Shown here piece by piece: positions 1 through 11,562 of a DNA stretch of 64,000 bases. The notes under the pieces were generated by a model. The model worked only from the letters and a program-made list of their open reading frames with translations. It made no database searches and was not told the origin of the DNA. Source of the DNA: Polydactylus sextarius (taxonomy: Eukaryota > Chordata > Actinopteri > Polynemidae); contig CM028923.1 in assembly GCA_016801845.1 (NCBI GenBank), forward strand, positions 12,258,679-12,322,678, read 5' to 3'. A program made the position numbers and the translations under genes. Position 1 is the first letter of the stretch, and each line of letters starts with the position of its first letter.

Positions 1-315
1 GGTCGTAGATGCTTTGAAGTTCAGTGAGTGGCTCCAGTAAAGTGGAGGGTTCAAAGCTTTCAACATGGAGATAGCTTTTACCTCATGTCACAACAGTGCT
101 AAGTAATCAGTCCTTTATGCTTTGTTTAGCACTGGACTTCACAGTGGAGACCACCTGTCTAATACAGTGAGAGGGAGCTTCCCTATTCAGCTTTCTATGA
201 CCATGTAGCATATACAATAGAGAGTAGGTTTTTTTTTTGTTTTTTTTTTTTTTTAAAAAGGTAAACTAGTCAGTTTAAATTTGTTTCAGTTTCTTCAACT
301 TGTCTTCTCCTGCAG

Positions 316-405
316 GAGTTTCAGAGAAAGGTGTTGACAGAAGAGTTGGGGACGGAGGATGGCGCAGCCAGTCACATGGTCAACAACCTTCTCACCAGGA
401 TGTAG
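316..405 (+). CDS. Terminal coding exon of an unrecognised convergent gene (3'-partial view)
   Basis: A strong acceptor (TTCTTCAACTTGTCTTCTCC then TGCAG, 296-315) opens a frame of 29 codons: EFQRKVLTEELGTEDG followed by AASHMVNNLLTRM, ending in TAG at 403-405. AATAAA follows at 460-465, with T/G-rich sequence after it. The mix of charged and aliphatic residues looks like a real helical C-terminus. I do not recognise the protein. Frame +2 of the same stretch is also open for about 36 codons, so the frame is inferred. The upstream exons lie left of the window. The gene converges on ano2; in mammals the convergent neighbour of ANO2 is NTF3, but this does not look like a neurotrophin. Confidence 0.5.
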   Translation, partial: EFQRKVLTEELGTEDGAASHMVNNLLTRM

Positions 406-459
406 ATTCACTGAACAAGAGCTACTCATGATAGATATTGGGTGTTCCACTTTAACAAC

Positions 460-465
460 AATAAA
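460..465 (+). terminator. Poly(A) signal AATAAA for the plus-strand terminal exon
   Basis: A canonical hexamer 55 bases after the TAG stop at 403-405, followed by TGTG- and T-rich sequence (468-535) suitable as a downstream element. Its position supports the terminal-exon call. Confidence 0.5.
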
Positions 466-966
466 TAATGTGTCAGCGGATATATTAAAGGTGACAGAGA
501 ATTAAAAACTGTTTTTACCTTGTCTTTGTTGAAGAACAGTAATCCACCCACATTCAGGAACACAAACACAGAACATCACTTATCACAAGAAATAAATGTG
601 ATAGAAGTGATTTTTGCAAATTCATTGTAAATTATTGCTTAACTAGACAATTCCCCTGCAGGAAATCATGAGAGTGATGCAGTGTGCTGTAGCAGTCTAC
701 GATAACATGATAAGATGATACTACGATGCTATGATGAATTTTTTACGACTTGCGCGAAAAAAAATATTCTTTTCACCTCGTCTTATCCTTCATCCAAGAA
801 GATTTTTTTGTGACGCTAATTATGAAAAATTGAGCTTGTCTCCTCAACCAATTGTTTTTCTGTATTGAATAGAATAGAAAATGATGAAATTTGACAATAT
901 TATTTGCGACTAGTGTCGCAAATGATTTCCTTTTTCACCTTCACTTTCATTTTATCCTTTTTTCAT

Positions 967-993
967 GACACACACACACACACACACACACAC
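967..993. repeat. (CA)n microsatellite, left arm of a CA/TG pair
   Basis: About 13 CA units. It is followed 26 bases later by a (TG)15 tract, making an inverted pair. Confidence 0.95.
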
Positions 994-1018
994 CCTGGCT
1001 GCAGTCTCCATACATGTA

Positions 1019-1019
<1 letters not shown>

Positions 1020-1049
<30 letters not shown>
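1020..1049. repeat. (TG)15 microsatellite, right arm of a CA/TG pair
   Basis: Fifteen TG units, the complement of the tract at 967-993. Confidence 0.95.
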
Positions 1050-1051
<2 letters not shown>

Positions 1052-2222
1052 TAGATTTGGCCCTTTGTGCATACTTCTTCAAGCACAAGTGCAGGTTTGC
1101 AGATATGCATCTTTATCTGGTTGCACACATGTGATAAGTTCTTGTTGTTTTGTTTTGGTTGCATGGGAATGTGTGTGTACACATGCAACGTGTTTGTCAG
1201 TTGATCCAGTGTGTTGGTGTATGGGGGCTGATTCTGTGTGTGTGTGTGTTCAAGGTGTGGCCTGGAGCGACACATGAAAGAATTCACGTCAGACTTCTAT
1301 AGAACTCTTTCATCCAAATATTATAGGGGGAAGGGAAGGGGGGGAGGGGGGGACAAAAGCCGCTGACAGGAGAAGAGAGAGAGGAGGAGGAGAGGAAGGT
1401 GAGATGAGGAAGAACAGGTGTTCCCAGTGTGTCAGAGGGAGAGAAACATAAAAGAAAAGGAGGAGTATATGACTTACAATGCAAAGTACAGTACTGCCTC
1501 AGGACACAGACATGCAGGAAAGTGAACTCTCTGTCCTTGCCTGTCTTCCTCCTTCTTTCCCCAGTGTCTTTACAAAACTCCTCCTCTTTAGTGTTTACAT
1601 CCTAAGTCTGCTGTGTGCAGCAATGAAAATATAGAAAAGTGATGAGATGACATCTTAGTATCCCAAGGGCACATTTATTTGTAGATTATACACCCATCAA
1701 TCTAATGATTATTTCTCATGCTTCTCTACAGGATATATCAGAAAACTTAAAAAAAAAAAAAAAAAAAAAGCTAAAAAAGGTGCAAAGCTTAAGAAAGCTA
1801 ATTTAGCCACGCTGATCTTTCAGTTAATTTAAAGTTGTTTTAATGAAGAAACAAGTCATAACGCTCAATGAAACGGGGAGTTCTGCGAACACTGAGGCAT
1901 AAATTTTAGTAAAAATTCTTCAACTCTGTTTTTATTTGTAAACAAAACTGACTTTCGACTGGCACAGGCCTGTAGACCTGACACATTTGAAGACAAGAAT
2001 AGATGTAAAACAGATGAACTCTTTCAACAAAGGAAAGATAATCAATGTGAATTATGGATCTGTATAATTATAATTAAACAACTGTTGTGAAATAACTCAA
2101 CACTTTCGATAAAAAAAAAAAAAAACGCTTTTGATAAAATACTGGAAACTGTGATTTCATCAGCATTATTATTTATTTACACTTTTGTTCCTAATCAGTA
2201 AAACACACAGACTCTTTTTTCC

Positions 2223-2225
<3 letters not shown>

Positions 2226-2258
<33 letters not shown>
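2226..2258. repeat. (CA)n microsatellite
   Basis: About 16 CA units, followed by an impure CA/CG-rich stretch to about 2318. Confidence 0.95.
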
Positions 2259-2259
<1 letters not shown>

Positions 2260-5054
2260 GTTACCTTCCCAGTTACATGCCACACACGCGCATGCACATA
2301 TACACACACGCACACACTTCTCCAAATGTCAGCATACTTTCCTGGAAATAAATTAAGTAAATTATGTAGAAGTGAGGATGTTAATGAGGACTTGAAAACA
2401 AATCAGGACAGGCAAGGAATTAGCCACAGGCTAATACACACAAACAGGCACATAGATATATAAATGGTAAGAATGCATCACATGACTCAATGTGAAACCG
2501 CTCTATCTGCAGTATCCCTGCTTCAGCTGCAGGAAAACATTGGCATAAATCATAGTTTTGCTTTATTTCAAAAAGGAAATACGCAAAGAATACAATCACT
2601 GTCATGCTTGGTTAATATTGCTTGTAATGTCGGTTCACTTCTTAGCTAACCAGTGATTTTATTTTGATGAAATCGGTATCCCATATGAAATCTCTTGAGA
2701 AAATAGTACACCCTCCACACATAAGGTAAATGTTTAATTATTAAATACTCTGATAAATACTGTTTTGCACTGCATCTGCAGAGAGACACCAAGTTAACGT
2801 TACATTTTTTGAAAATATTTGGATAGGACAACAATATGAGAGGTATTATTTATTTGACAGGCAAGATGATTTTCTCAACATGCAAAAGATCGGAAATACA
2901 AAAGATGAATCAGTGTTTAATGGATTACACTGCAAATTTGTAAACATGTATTAACATGTGCACAAGTCAGCGATGATCTCAGGCTTATAACATAAACAGG
3001 AATCAAGGTTCAGCACCTGACATCATGCATGATGTGACTGGTGAAATGAATCAGATGTCAGACTGATCTGTAGTTCACTTCATGGATTCACTCACAGATG
3101 AAACCTGAATACAAAACTACCCCACTACTCCAGAGTACTCCAGCGCGATCCCAACTCCCCTCCGTCCTTTCACTGGCCTCCTTCTCACTATAAATACAGT
3201 CCATACTGTACTCCTTAGTCTTCCAGAGATGGGAGTCCAGAGAACAGGCTTCGCCTCATTCCCTTTGGTCGATTATTCTATCGCCTCCGCATCTCTACTC
3301 AGACCGTCATCGCATCTGGTTCTACTTGTAGCCTCGCCCCATTTATTCACATTAGCACCAACTTAATCAGCTTGTGAGGGAAGAAACTACGACAGATTTG
3401 TACGACTTGCGGTTGCTGCAGATTGATCGACATCAGTGTTCTGACTGTTCTGTTCATGCTAAAGCTAAGCCTCCACAAACCCAAAATATAGGCTTTAAAA
3501 TCTGGATGTGGATTCACACATCTGGATTCAACGTAGTTAAAAGGAAAGTGAGGTTATTACTTCAGAGAACAGCAGTTTTGTTTTTCCTAGACAGCAGTTA
3601 ACTGATCCTGAGCAGAATTTCAGTTCACTGGGTTCACTTGTTCTCAATAAGCATTAAGCTCAAAGAGCTGCTGTGTTGTTCCATTTAATACATACGCTAA
3701 CACAACTCAGCAAAAACCAAGTGTAATTGGCAGTGCTGCTTTGTTCTCAGTTAAATGTCAGGAATGTAGATCTCCATAATGCAACATTCAGGATGTCGCT
3801 GGTTGTATGAATGTGTTCTCCACCACCCACAACTGAACAGCTGGTGCCGATCATGATCTTAATGTTACCATCATGTAAGCAGCTTGTGACTGGATACAGC
3901 TGCTACTGATTCCATATGTTGCCTCAGTGTCAATGTCAGTGAAACAGTTACTCGACCTTGTCTCTTAAAAAGTACATTCATGTGGAACAAATCTGCAACA
4001 GGAAACATGGTTTTTGATTATGTAGGGAGACAGATTGTTTTTTTGTGGAGTTACCAGGAGGTGGTTGAGGAAGCATACAAATGTCACTCCAGAGACCAAA
4101 GTCAGGCCTGTCGTTTGGTTTCGGCAATGAAAGCATTTCAGACAATAAAAACATACCTAACCCAAACCACTTTGGTCCAAATTGGGCATGTTTGTGTCTT
4201 TTCTGATAAAAAGCCAAATTACAATCTTCCCAAACTTTAACCACATGTTGTGGGGACCTAAACATTAATAGTATATATGTGAACTGTAATGAATATATCA
4301 ATAAGACGCATTACGTGTTCAGTATAAATATATTAGAGCCTTGCCAACGTCAACATATCTTATTACTATGAGAGAAAACCTAATCTAGTCACAATCAATT
4401 TCTGCAAAAAATGTATTTCCTGTTGTTGTTTAGTCATATATGAGTGGATTCCTTTGGAAATGTAATTGAGTCACCATAGTCTAACAAAGTACTTATGCTG
4501 CCACATCAACTGTAGGTGGAAACAGATCGGCAGGTTAATGATCTTTACTCGGCCATCTGCATTTCAGATTTAATCCACTTCAGTTACCTATTGCAGACAA
4601 ATAGCCATTTAATGTCTTGTGGTATGATGGACACATACCAGGAGAGTCACAAGTCACTCACTCATCAAGGATTAGTTTGTAAAGGCAAAAAGCTGCTAAA
4701 GCCTCCTAGTACAACTCCCACACGCATAGTTGCATTCGTCCTCTGCTGTGTGTGGTAACCACAGCTCATTCTTCTGCAGTGAGGTTTAGCTCAGTTGTGT
4801 TGTGGTTGCATGCTAATTTGGCAATGTAATATAAAAAGGAAAACAGCTCATGTTCCAACACAACACACACAGGAAAAAAAAAAAATACACATTAAAAAGC
4901 TGTGATCAGTGATTTTTTTAACCAAAGATACTGTTGCATTGAATTTATATTAAATTGATGATGATATGATATTTAATGATATTTAATGAATGATATTTAA
5001 TTGAAAACATGCACATGCAATAATATATTGATTCAGCTGTAGCACTTACAACTG

Positions 5055-5125
5055 TAACGGTTAGCTCAGTGGAAGTTGCTGACAAAATAACTGATGGATA
5101 AAAGGTTTAAATCCAGTTTAGTTAA
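5055..5125 (+). other. tRNA-like relic (pol III A and B boxes)
   Basis: TAGCTCAGTGG (5062-5072) fits the A box and GGTTTAAATCC (5104-5114) resembles a decayed B box. The 42-base offset is as in a tRNA, but the stems are poor. Most likely a tRNA pseudogene or SINE head. Confidence 0.35.
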
Positions 5126-5179
5126 ATTAAAATATTGTTAACAATATCCAATTATAAATGGAGGAACCCGTCTACACAG

Positions 5180-5530
5180 AGTTTTTTGGATGGAAAAATA
5201 CACGATGCAACACAATGCATCATCACTGGCTCAATTTCCCCACTCTGGCACAATAAAAGGAATTTGAATTCCACAGTATCAAAAGCAGTGCTAAGATCTA
5301 ATAAAGTCAGTTTTGAGCAAGGGCTGGACAACAGCATATGAGGAAACACTAGTGGAGTTGACTAGATACACCAGGATAAAACCTAATGCAGGATGATACA
5401 GCAGTCATGTAATAAAATCTCTTATATTAGTCAAAGAACCTTTTGAACTAGTGGTTCAATGCTTTCTGGTAAGGTTTCTGGTGAATAAGATCTATCATTA
5501 TTAATAAATGTCCTGAGCTCATATTAAGAT
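5180..5530. repeat. Probable transposable-element scrap
   Basis: Phrases such as the stretch around AAGCAGTGCTAAGATCTAAT resemble a common fish dispersed repeat that I recall. No intact frame. The class is uncertain. Confidence 0.3.
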
Positions 5531-6334
5531 TGAAAATATGGTCACAACCAGGCCCCTGTTCATTTTCTATCTAATGTTCTAATATTTTTTTTCTTTAACA
5601 CTGTCCTCCTTCATCTCATTCTTTTTAGTTCACCACAAGAAAATATGTTTGTGTACATCCACCTGCACTGAAACTGATTTACAGATCAAACAAACACTCT
5701 TTGGCATCTTATAAGAAAATATTCACTACATACCTGAACACAGAGTTGTAAATCCTTCTGTCGATCATTTGACCAAACCTTTGTTTACATTCACCACCTA
5801 TACAAATGTTTGTATCTGTAAAACACCAAAAAGAGACCTCCAATTTTCAAATCCACAAACAGGAAATGATGTCATGTGTTGCCTTCTGGGAAACTCAGGA
5901 AACTTCAAAACTCTGTGTTACTACTGAAACTCTGATTGGTTTTCTGTCGATACCGACTGCTGACACCTTAAAAAGAAAAAAAGAAAAAAAAAACTCATAA
6001 TTATGGAGTTACACAGTATATCCTATTACACAAATGAATCTCTAGTGTTTTACATGTACACTTCACTTAAAGGATTTCTTTCCAGAACACTGATACTGAC
6101 TCATTGATGAAGGTTCTCCATTTTCTCATCAGGATAGTCCAGGTTGGTGTATGAGCCACTTTGTAGCTGTTCAATGATCAGGGTGCATAAAAATGACAAC
6201 ATTTATATGTGACAGATCTCCTGTCTGTCACTTCACTCTCATTATCACATGTAGTGGAATGGCTTTTTCAAAGTATCATCATAAAACAATATTTATAAAC
6301 CAGCTGTGTTATCAGAGGCTCCAACAAAAATGTG

Positions 6335-6640
6335 ACTAGGATTACCACCTTACAGTTGTGTTGTATTTCTTAACCAGTAAGTCCAGTTGCAGGTCACATT
6401 TATCTATGGTCTATGACCTACCTAGTTCATATTTAAATGGCACTAACCACTTTTAACAAATTTGTGGAGATGCCTTCAAGACAGTCTTGACATATCACGT
6501 TCAAGAGGCCAAAAATATAATTTGTGAGGTCACAATGACTTTGATCGTTGACTTTTCGGTTCAAAATCACTGGTTCATGTTCAAAAACATTGGTTCATCC
6601 CCGACTCCAAGTGAATGCCTCGGGGCCATGTCTTTAATGC
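6335..6640 (+). repeat. DR1-bearing dispersed repeat, copy 1
   Basis: Degenerate copy. It shares GTCCAGTTGCAGGTCA, the CTTCAAGACAGTCTTGACAT segment and CAAGTGAATG with the other copies. The TGACC core is mutated (CAATGACTTTGATC). Confidence 0.7.
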
Positions 6641-9600
6641 CATAAAAATGTGAAGAATGGATTACTTGCCCTCATACACAACCAGACCCAGGAACCATAA
6701 TGGATTATTACAGAGTCTACTGCACCATCTACATATTTGGATGGCACAGTGCAACATGAGTATCCAAATAGTGTTCACTAACTTTTATTTATTGCATTAC
6801 TTATGTCCGTTTTGTCCATTTCCAAAGAAAAATATAATGATTTTCCTGGGTTATAAGAGCTTATAAGAGGAGGTGTTTCCTGGTTTAATCAGCTTAAGTT
6901 TAGTTTCAGCAGAGCTTTTAACTGAGATGGAAGGAGGAAGAGGGGAAACAATGGAAGGTTTGGACCGGCTGTCATTTTTCATAGCTTATGTACCAGTTGC
7001 CAAAACACTTCCCGAAAGATCAACTAAACCCAGACACTGTTTTTTTTTTTTTTTTTTACTTTCTCCTCATCTCATGCCAAAGGATAATGGGGTTTTACAA
7101 GTAGAGAAGCCTACAAGAAGAAACAGGTAAGGTGATATAACATCATAATGAGAATAACAAGTATTGTGTTTATTTGCATTTCATTGTCGGTGTATCTAAA
7201 AATATTTATTTCTAATATACTGCTGTTACGGAGTCTTAATACCAAATTCTACCAAGTACAGAAATCTACTTCAGCTATGTATGTTTATTATCGTTTGTTT
7301 ATTATTTTGAGTATTTTTCTTTTGGCCAGGCATTTTCACTGGGACGACCTCATCAAAAAAAAAGGCCAAAAAGTAAAACAGAAGCGAACAGACCAATGAG
7401 ATTAAAAGCAAACACATCACACAGCATGTAAAAATTATTTCATAATACATGAACAATCAATGTATTTAGGAATGTTCGACACCAGCTTAAAGAAGGTAAG
7501 GATCAGATAAAGATGAACATTTCTCTTCCTGAATAACAGAAACTAGTATAACACCACTATGACAATGTCCTTGTCCTAAAGTCCATGTGAAAACATTTAC
7601 AGTTAACAGTGTGCCACTGAGTCCTAAGGTGTTGTATAGGAAATACAAGAGCAGTCACAAAGGCCTCTGACACAGCACTGAAGGTTTACAGCATTAAAAT
7701 TTAACGTCATTACAAGAACTGGATTTGATTCCAAGATGGCAGCCATTCGTTCAAATGAAAGCTGCACATAGTGTATACCCATCCAAAAAAAGTATGCATA
7801 CCTTTACCATACCATACCACACTATAACTAGATGTATTGACACATCCATCAGACTTTGCTAAGAAGTCAACATACAGCATATATTCCTGGTGTTTGAAAC
7901 TCCTGCTAACTTTCTTTACATTAAACCTTCATCATGAATTGAATTAGTTTAGACTACCATTGTCATTAGTAATTGATTTGAGCTGTCCATTACCTACTGT
8001 GGATACTATCTAGTGTAGATACTACTAAGTGTTATGAATTTTGACAGTTTGTTCATTTTCCATCACTACAACTGAATCTATGGAGGAGAAAAGGCTAAAT
8101 AGCTAGCTTAATTAGCGATACCCTAAGTGCACCTTATATAAGACATGTCAAATCAAGTTCTGATATAAGCAGGCTAGCTTAATTGGTTTCCACCATTTGA
8201 AGGAAATGGTAGCTAATTTAACTTACTGGCTTCCATTTTACAAGTGAAATCCAAAAATTACAATGGGGTTTCTCAAATGTTGATTGTTGTAAAGGGACAG
8301 TCAATTGTCCCTTTACAACAATTATTTAATTGTCAACGGTCAATTAAATAAAACAGTGACCATTGCATTACTGTACTGAGGGCTACAGGACTATGTCTTG
8401 GTCCAATAATGGGTGTTATGGGTGATAAGGTGTGACCAGATAAGTTAACAAAATATCTCCTAGCAACATTAGTACCCAAAATGTTTTAGCTTATATTTCC
8501 TTACTTAAAAAATTTAAATTTTAGTTCGACTTTAACATACATAAGCTAAGTTAATCTGTATTCTAAGATGTTAACAACTACAGTATACAGCATAGAGCAA
8601 TAGTTAACCCAGATGGTTAGCTGGCTAACAACCTGAAATTAAACATGAAACAAATTAGATGTATCAGTGTTGAAATGACAGGTACAGTCAGAAACAGATG
8701 CCCCAGTTCTACAAAAAAAATCTGTTTACATTCTGGATTTCTCCACAAATCTCCAATATGGCTGCCAGAAGTTACATAATGAGCTCTTCTATATGGGTGG
8801 TAGCAACCCAGATTTATTATCTGTTATTCACCTGCAGGAATGTCTGGTATTTCACAATAAACAAACACAGATGATCAGAAATTAAAATCAGGCTGAGGAC
8901 CCAAAGATATGTTGGGCCAGAACTTTAATTTTGCAATTTAAAATTGAGATAATTTCTACCTTACTTCCATTCACAGTTTGCAAAAGAGTTGGCTTGCTCT
9001 TTGCAGTCAAACGTTACTGAGTTTAGTCCATATGGCGAACAATATAAATGCTTCACAGTTCATCTAATTCTAAAACTGTAGCTTGCACTATAATCTATGA
9101 GTGGCATACAACAGTGTGCAACATCGCAGTGGCGTGCGGTAACTTTCACAGATCAGATAGGCAAGCAGAACTGAAGAACAAATCAAACCCCCACCCCTAC
9201 ATCCCCATCTCCCTTCACCTTCATACACTCTTTTCTGGCTGAACAATAATTGGGATTATCCCTCTAAGTAAAGATATTAAATATTTAGTACAGAAGAAAA
9301 AAAAAAGAATATAAAAAACACTTCCATGATAATCATCAAAAGTTTTACCATTTACTGACAACATCACACTCCAGTGACCATGCAGACACCCGTCTCAAAC
9401 TTACTGCAGAGTTTACAGAGAAAGCCCTACAGCCTGATGAACAGGAAAGGAAACTAATTAAACAAAACCAACTAAAAGGCATAGCAGAACTCAAAAGATT
9501 GGATGGTATATTACATAGTTAAATGTAAATATGTCTTTGAAAGATTTCCTTGCAGGGGGGGTTATTAAAAGCTGCTCCACAATCCACCCAAACTCCTCCT

Positions 9601-10877
9601 TGTCACATGTTGACAATGGTGTAGAAAAACTTGAGATAATAAATCACAGTGTAATTTGTGTGTGTGTGCTTCTAAATGCTGCCTTTTCATGCTTAGGAAG
9701 AAAATCTTAACTCTGTAACTTTGTAGAGTGCAAGTCAACGGCAGCCTGACGTACTTGACTGTTGATGGCTATAGCTAATCAACCATCATGTGCCACCCCC
9801 ACTTGCAGCCTGTTGCAGTCGCTCCTGCTCTTTTTTATTTCCCCCTGGGATCAATATAGTATTTCTAATTCTGATCAGCACCATTGCATACAAAGTCAAC
9901 GTACAAACATGAATTCAGGTCAAGAAATGTGAACATGTGTAAAGATGTGTCTGCATAAGTTGAGAATATGTTACCTTAAACAAAAACTTTACTCAACCCC
10001 TAGGAAATAGAGGACACGCTTATCGGGGCACTCTGTGGGCACCCAGAGCTGTATGATACAATTTATGTAGTTCATAAAGATGAAACAGGTGTTGTATACC
10101 TCTGCCAACCAGTGAATTTGCAGATAGTTAACAAGTGAATTCATGAGAAGTGGCCAGAAGTGGTGTTTTGTGTGACGACACTGACCTGGATGGATAAGTA
10201 GTACCAGGAAAGTTCTGAAAGTACAAGTCATGATGGCAAATACTAGGAAATACTACAAAAACAGTCAACTGGGTGCACTCGTGTTGAACATACCTTAAGA
10301 TGTGAGGACAGATACCAGTTCCTTCTAATGTCTGTTTTTAGCTTTAACTGGTCAAGAACTGCTTTGCCTTGCTTGTCTTGACGGCACACCACTACTATAT
10401 TGACATGAGCATCCATCTATCAACACATGGAGCAGAGTGTAGGGAACAATGTGAGGCAGCTATGTATTGACCAACACGTCAAATAATTCAAAGTGTTTCC
10501 TGAATTCTAAGGAGATAAATGAGCTTGAACTCAATATAATGGTGTAAAAAATGTTTTTCTCAATGAGGCTCATGTGTTTCAATGCAAAAGTATGGAAAGT
10601 GTGGACTGATGCAGTTGCTACAAATTCAGATAAAAACAAAATAAGTACATACATAAAGAGCATAAGCACATAAAGCAGGACACTTCTGACAGTCCCCAGC
10701 ACTAAGAGAACCATAATGTCCATCGATCCATTTATGTTGATCAATAAATCTGTCCATTAGTTCATAATTCAGTCTTTATCCTGCCTCCTCTAGGTTCTTT
10801 GTGATATTTGTTAGTTTAGCCTAATACAGTAATTATTGCTTGTCTACGCTATGAAGCTAGTGCGCCTCGCTAAATAA

Positions 10878-10883
10878 TTTATT
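10878..10883 (-). terminator. ano2: Candidate ano2 poly(A) signal
   Basis: TTTATT on the plus strand reads AATAAA in ano2 sense. It is the first canonical signal after the stop codon. I saw no clear GU-rich downstream element, so use is uncertain. Confidence 0.4.
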
Positions 10884-11172
10884 TTTACCAAAAAGTAAAA
10901 ATGATTACACTTTATCAGCTGAACAGTCGGTGCAAATAGGAACAACATACACATCCATCCAACCAGAGTGAACATCACACATTCAACCACACTGAGACTG
11001 ATGAATCAATGTCAATGTTCAAAATCAGGCTGTGATGTTTTTAATCACAGCACCGCCGTGTCACACACACTGGGACACGAGAGACGCAGGCAAAGACACA
11101 TATGGACCTAATCACTCGAGCAACACAGTCCTGAGGGCTAGCTGAGGCGCCTCCCTACAAATGTGTGATATG
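10878..11172 (-). other. ano2: Candidate ano2 3' UTR with AATAAA signal
   Basis: This is sequence after the stop codon. The first canonical AATAAA in transcript sense (TTTATT on the plus strand, 10878-10883) is about 290 bases past the stop. No other evidence fixes the cleavage site, and a longer 3' UTR running further left is possible. Confidence 0.45.
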
Positions 11173-11562
11173 TCACACTGCTGTGTGTCTTGAATTTTCA
11201 TTTTCATTCTTGGGCGATGGAGGAATATTCCTGTTGAATTGGCTGAAACTGGCAGCCCTACATCTTGCCCTCGGCCCTCCTCCTCCGCCTCCATCTCCAG
11301 TCGAGGCCTGCGTGGGACCTGAGGGTAGAGTACTGTAGCGGCCCAGGATGGGGAAGCCCTGTGCTGAGGGGTGTGTGCGACCTTGTGGTTGGGTGGCAGG
11401 GTCCATGGAGAAGAGACTCTGGATAAGTTGGATTTTTTCCTTCTCTTCCCTTAAGAAGACGTCAACAATGAGCTTCTTCTCCCGCTTGAGCTGCTCCATG
11501 ATGGTTTTGGGGACATCTGGGATAACCCAGGCCACCACCAGGCTGAGGAACATTACCAGGTT
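11173..11562 (-). CDS. ano2: ano2 terminal coding exon v24 (residues 881-1009 and stop)
   Basis: 390 coding bases, phase 0, acceptor TGTCCTTCTCCAG, stop TGA at 11173-11175. It encodes NLVMFLSLVVAWVIPDVP (end of TM10), the conserved tail helix EQLKREKKLIVDVFLREE, and a longer, poorly conserved tail with a Gly6 run and a Ser/Pro/Asn-rich end. The last four residues, HTAV, form a class I PDZ ligand like the HTNV of human ANO2. ANO2 is reported to bind PSD-95-type scaffolds in photoreceptor terminals. Confidence 0.97.
   Translation of the reverse strand, partial: NLVMFLSLVVAWVIPDVPKTIMEQLKREKKLIVDVFLREEKEKIQLIQSLFSMDPATQPQGRTHPSAQGFPILGRYSTLPSGPTQASTGDGGGGGGPRARCRAASFSQFNRNIPPSPKNENENSRHTAV

Larger units (their letters stand above)
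486..10877. other. Intergenic region between two convergent 3' ends
   Basis: About 10.4 kb with no exon I can support on either strand. Open frames are short and lack splice sites or family resemblance. It holds CA/TG microsatellites near 967-1049 and 2226-2258, poly(A) runs, a tRNA-like relic near 5055, a LINE-like scrap near 5180-5530, one copy of the DR1-bearing repeat near 6335-6640 and a perfect hairpin pair at 8283-8349. The ntf3 gene expected from mammalian synteny was not seen. Confidence 0.6.

Noticed and set aside
10460..10744. Minus-strand frame of 94 codons, hydrophobic, just past the ano2 3' end
   Set aside because: No splice sites or known domain. It lies beyond the candidate poly(A) signal and is most likely chance in AT-rich DNA.
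1..10800. Expected neighbour ntf3 (convergent to ANO2 in mammals)
   Set aside because: No frame shows neurotrophin cysteine-knot motifs, and the plus-strand terminal exon at 316-405 does not resemble it.
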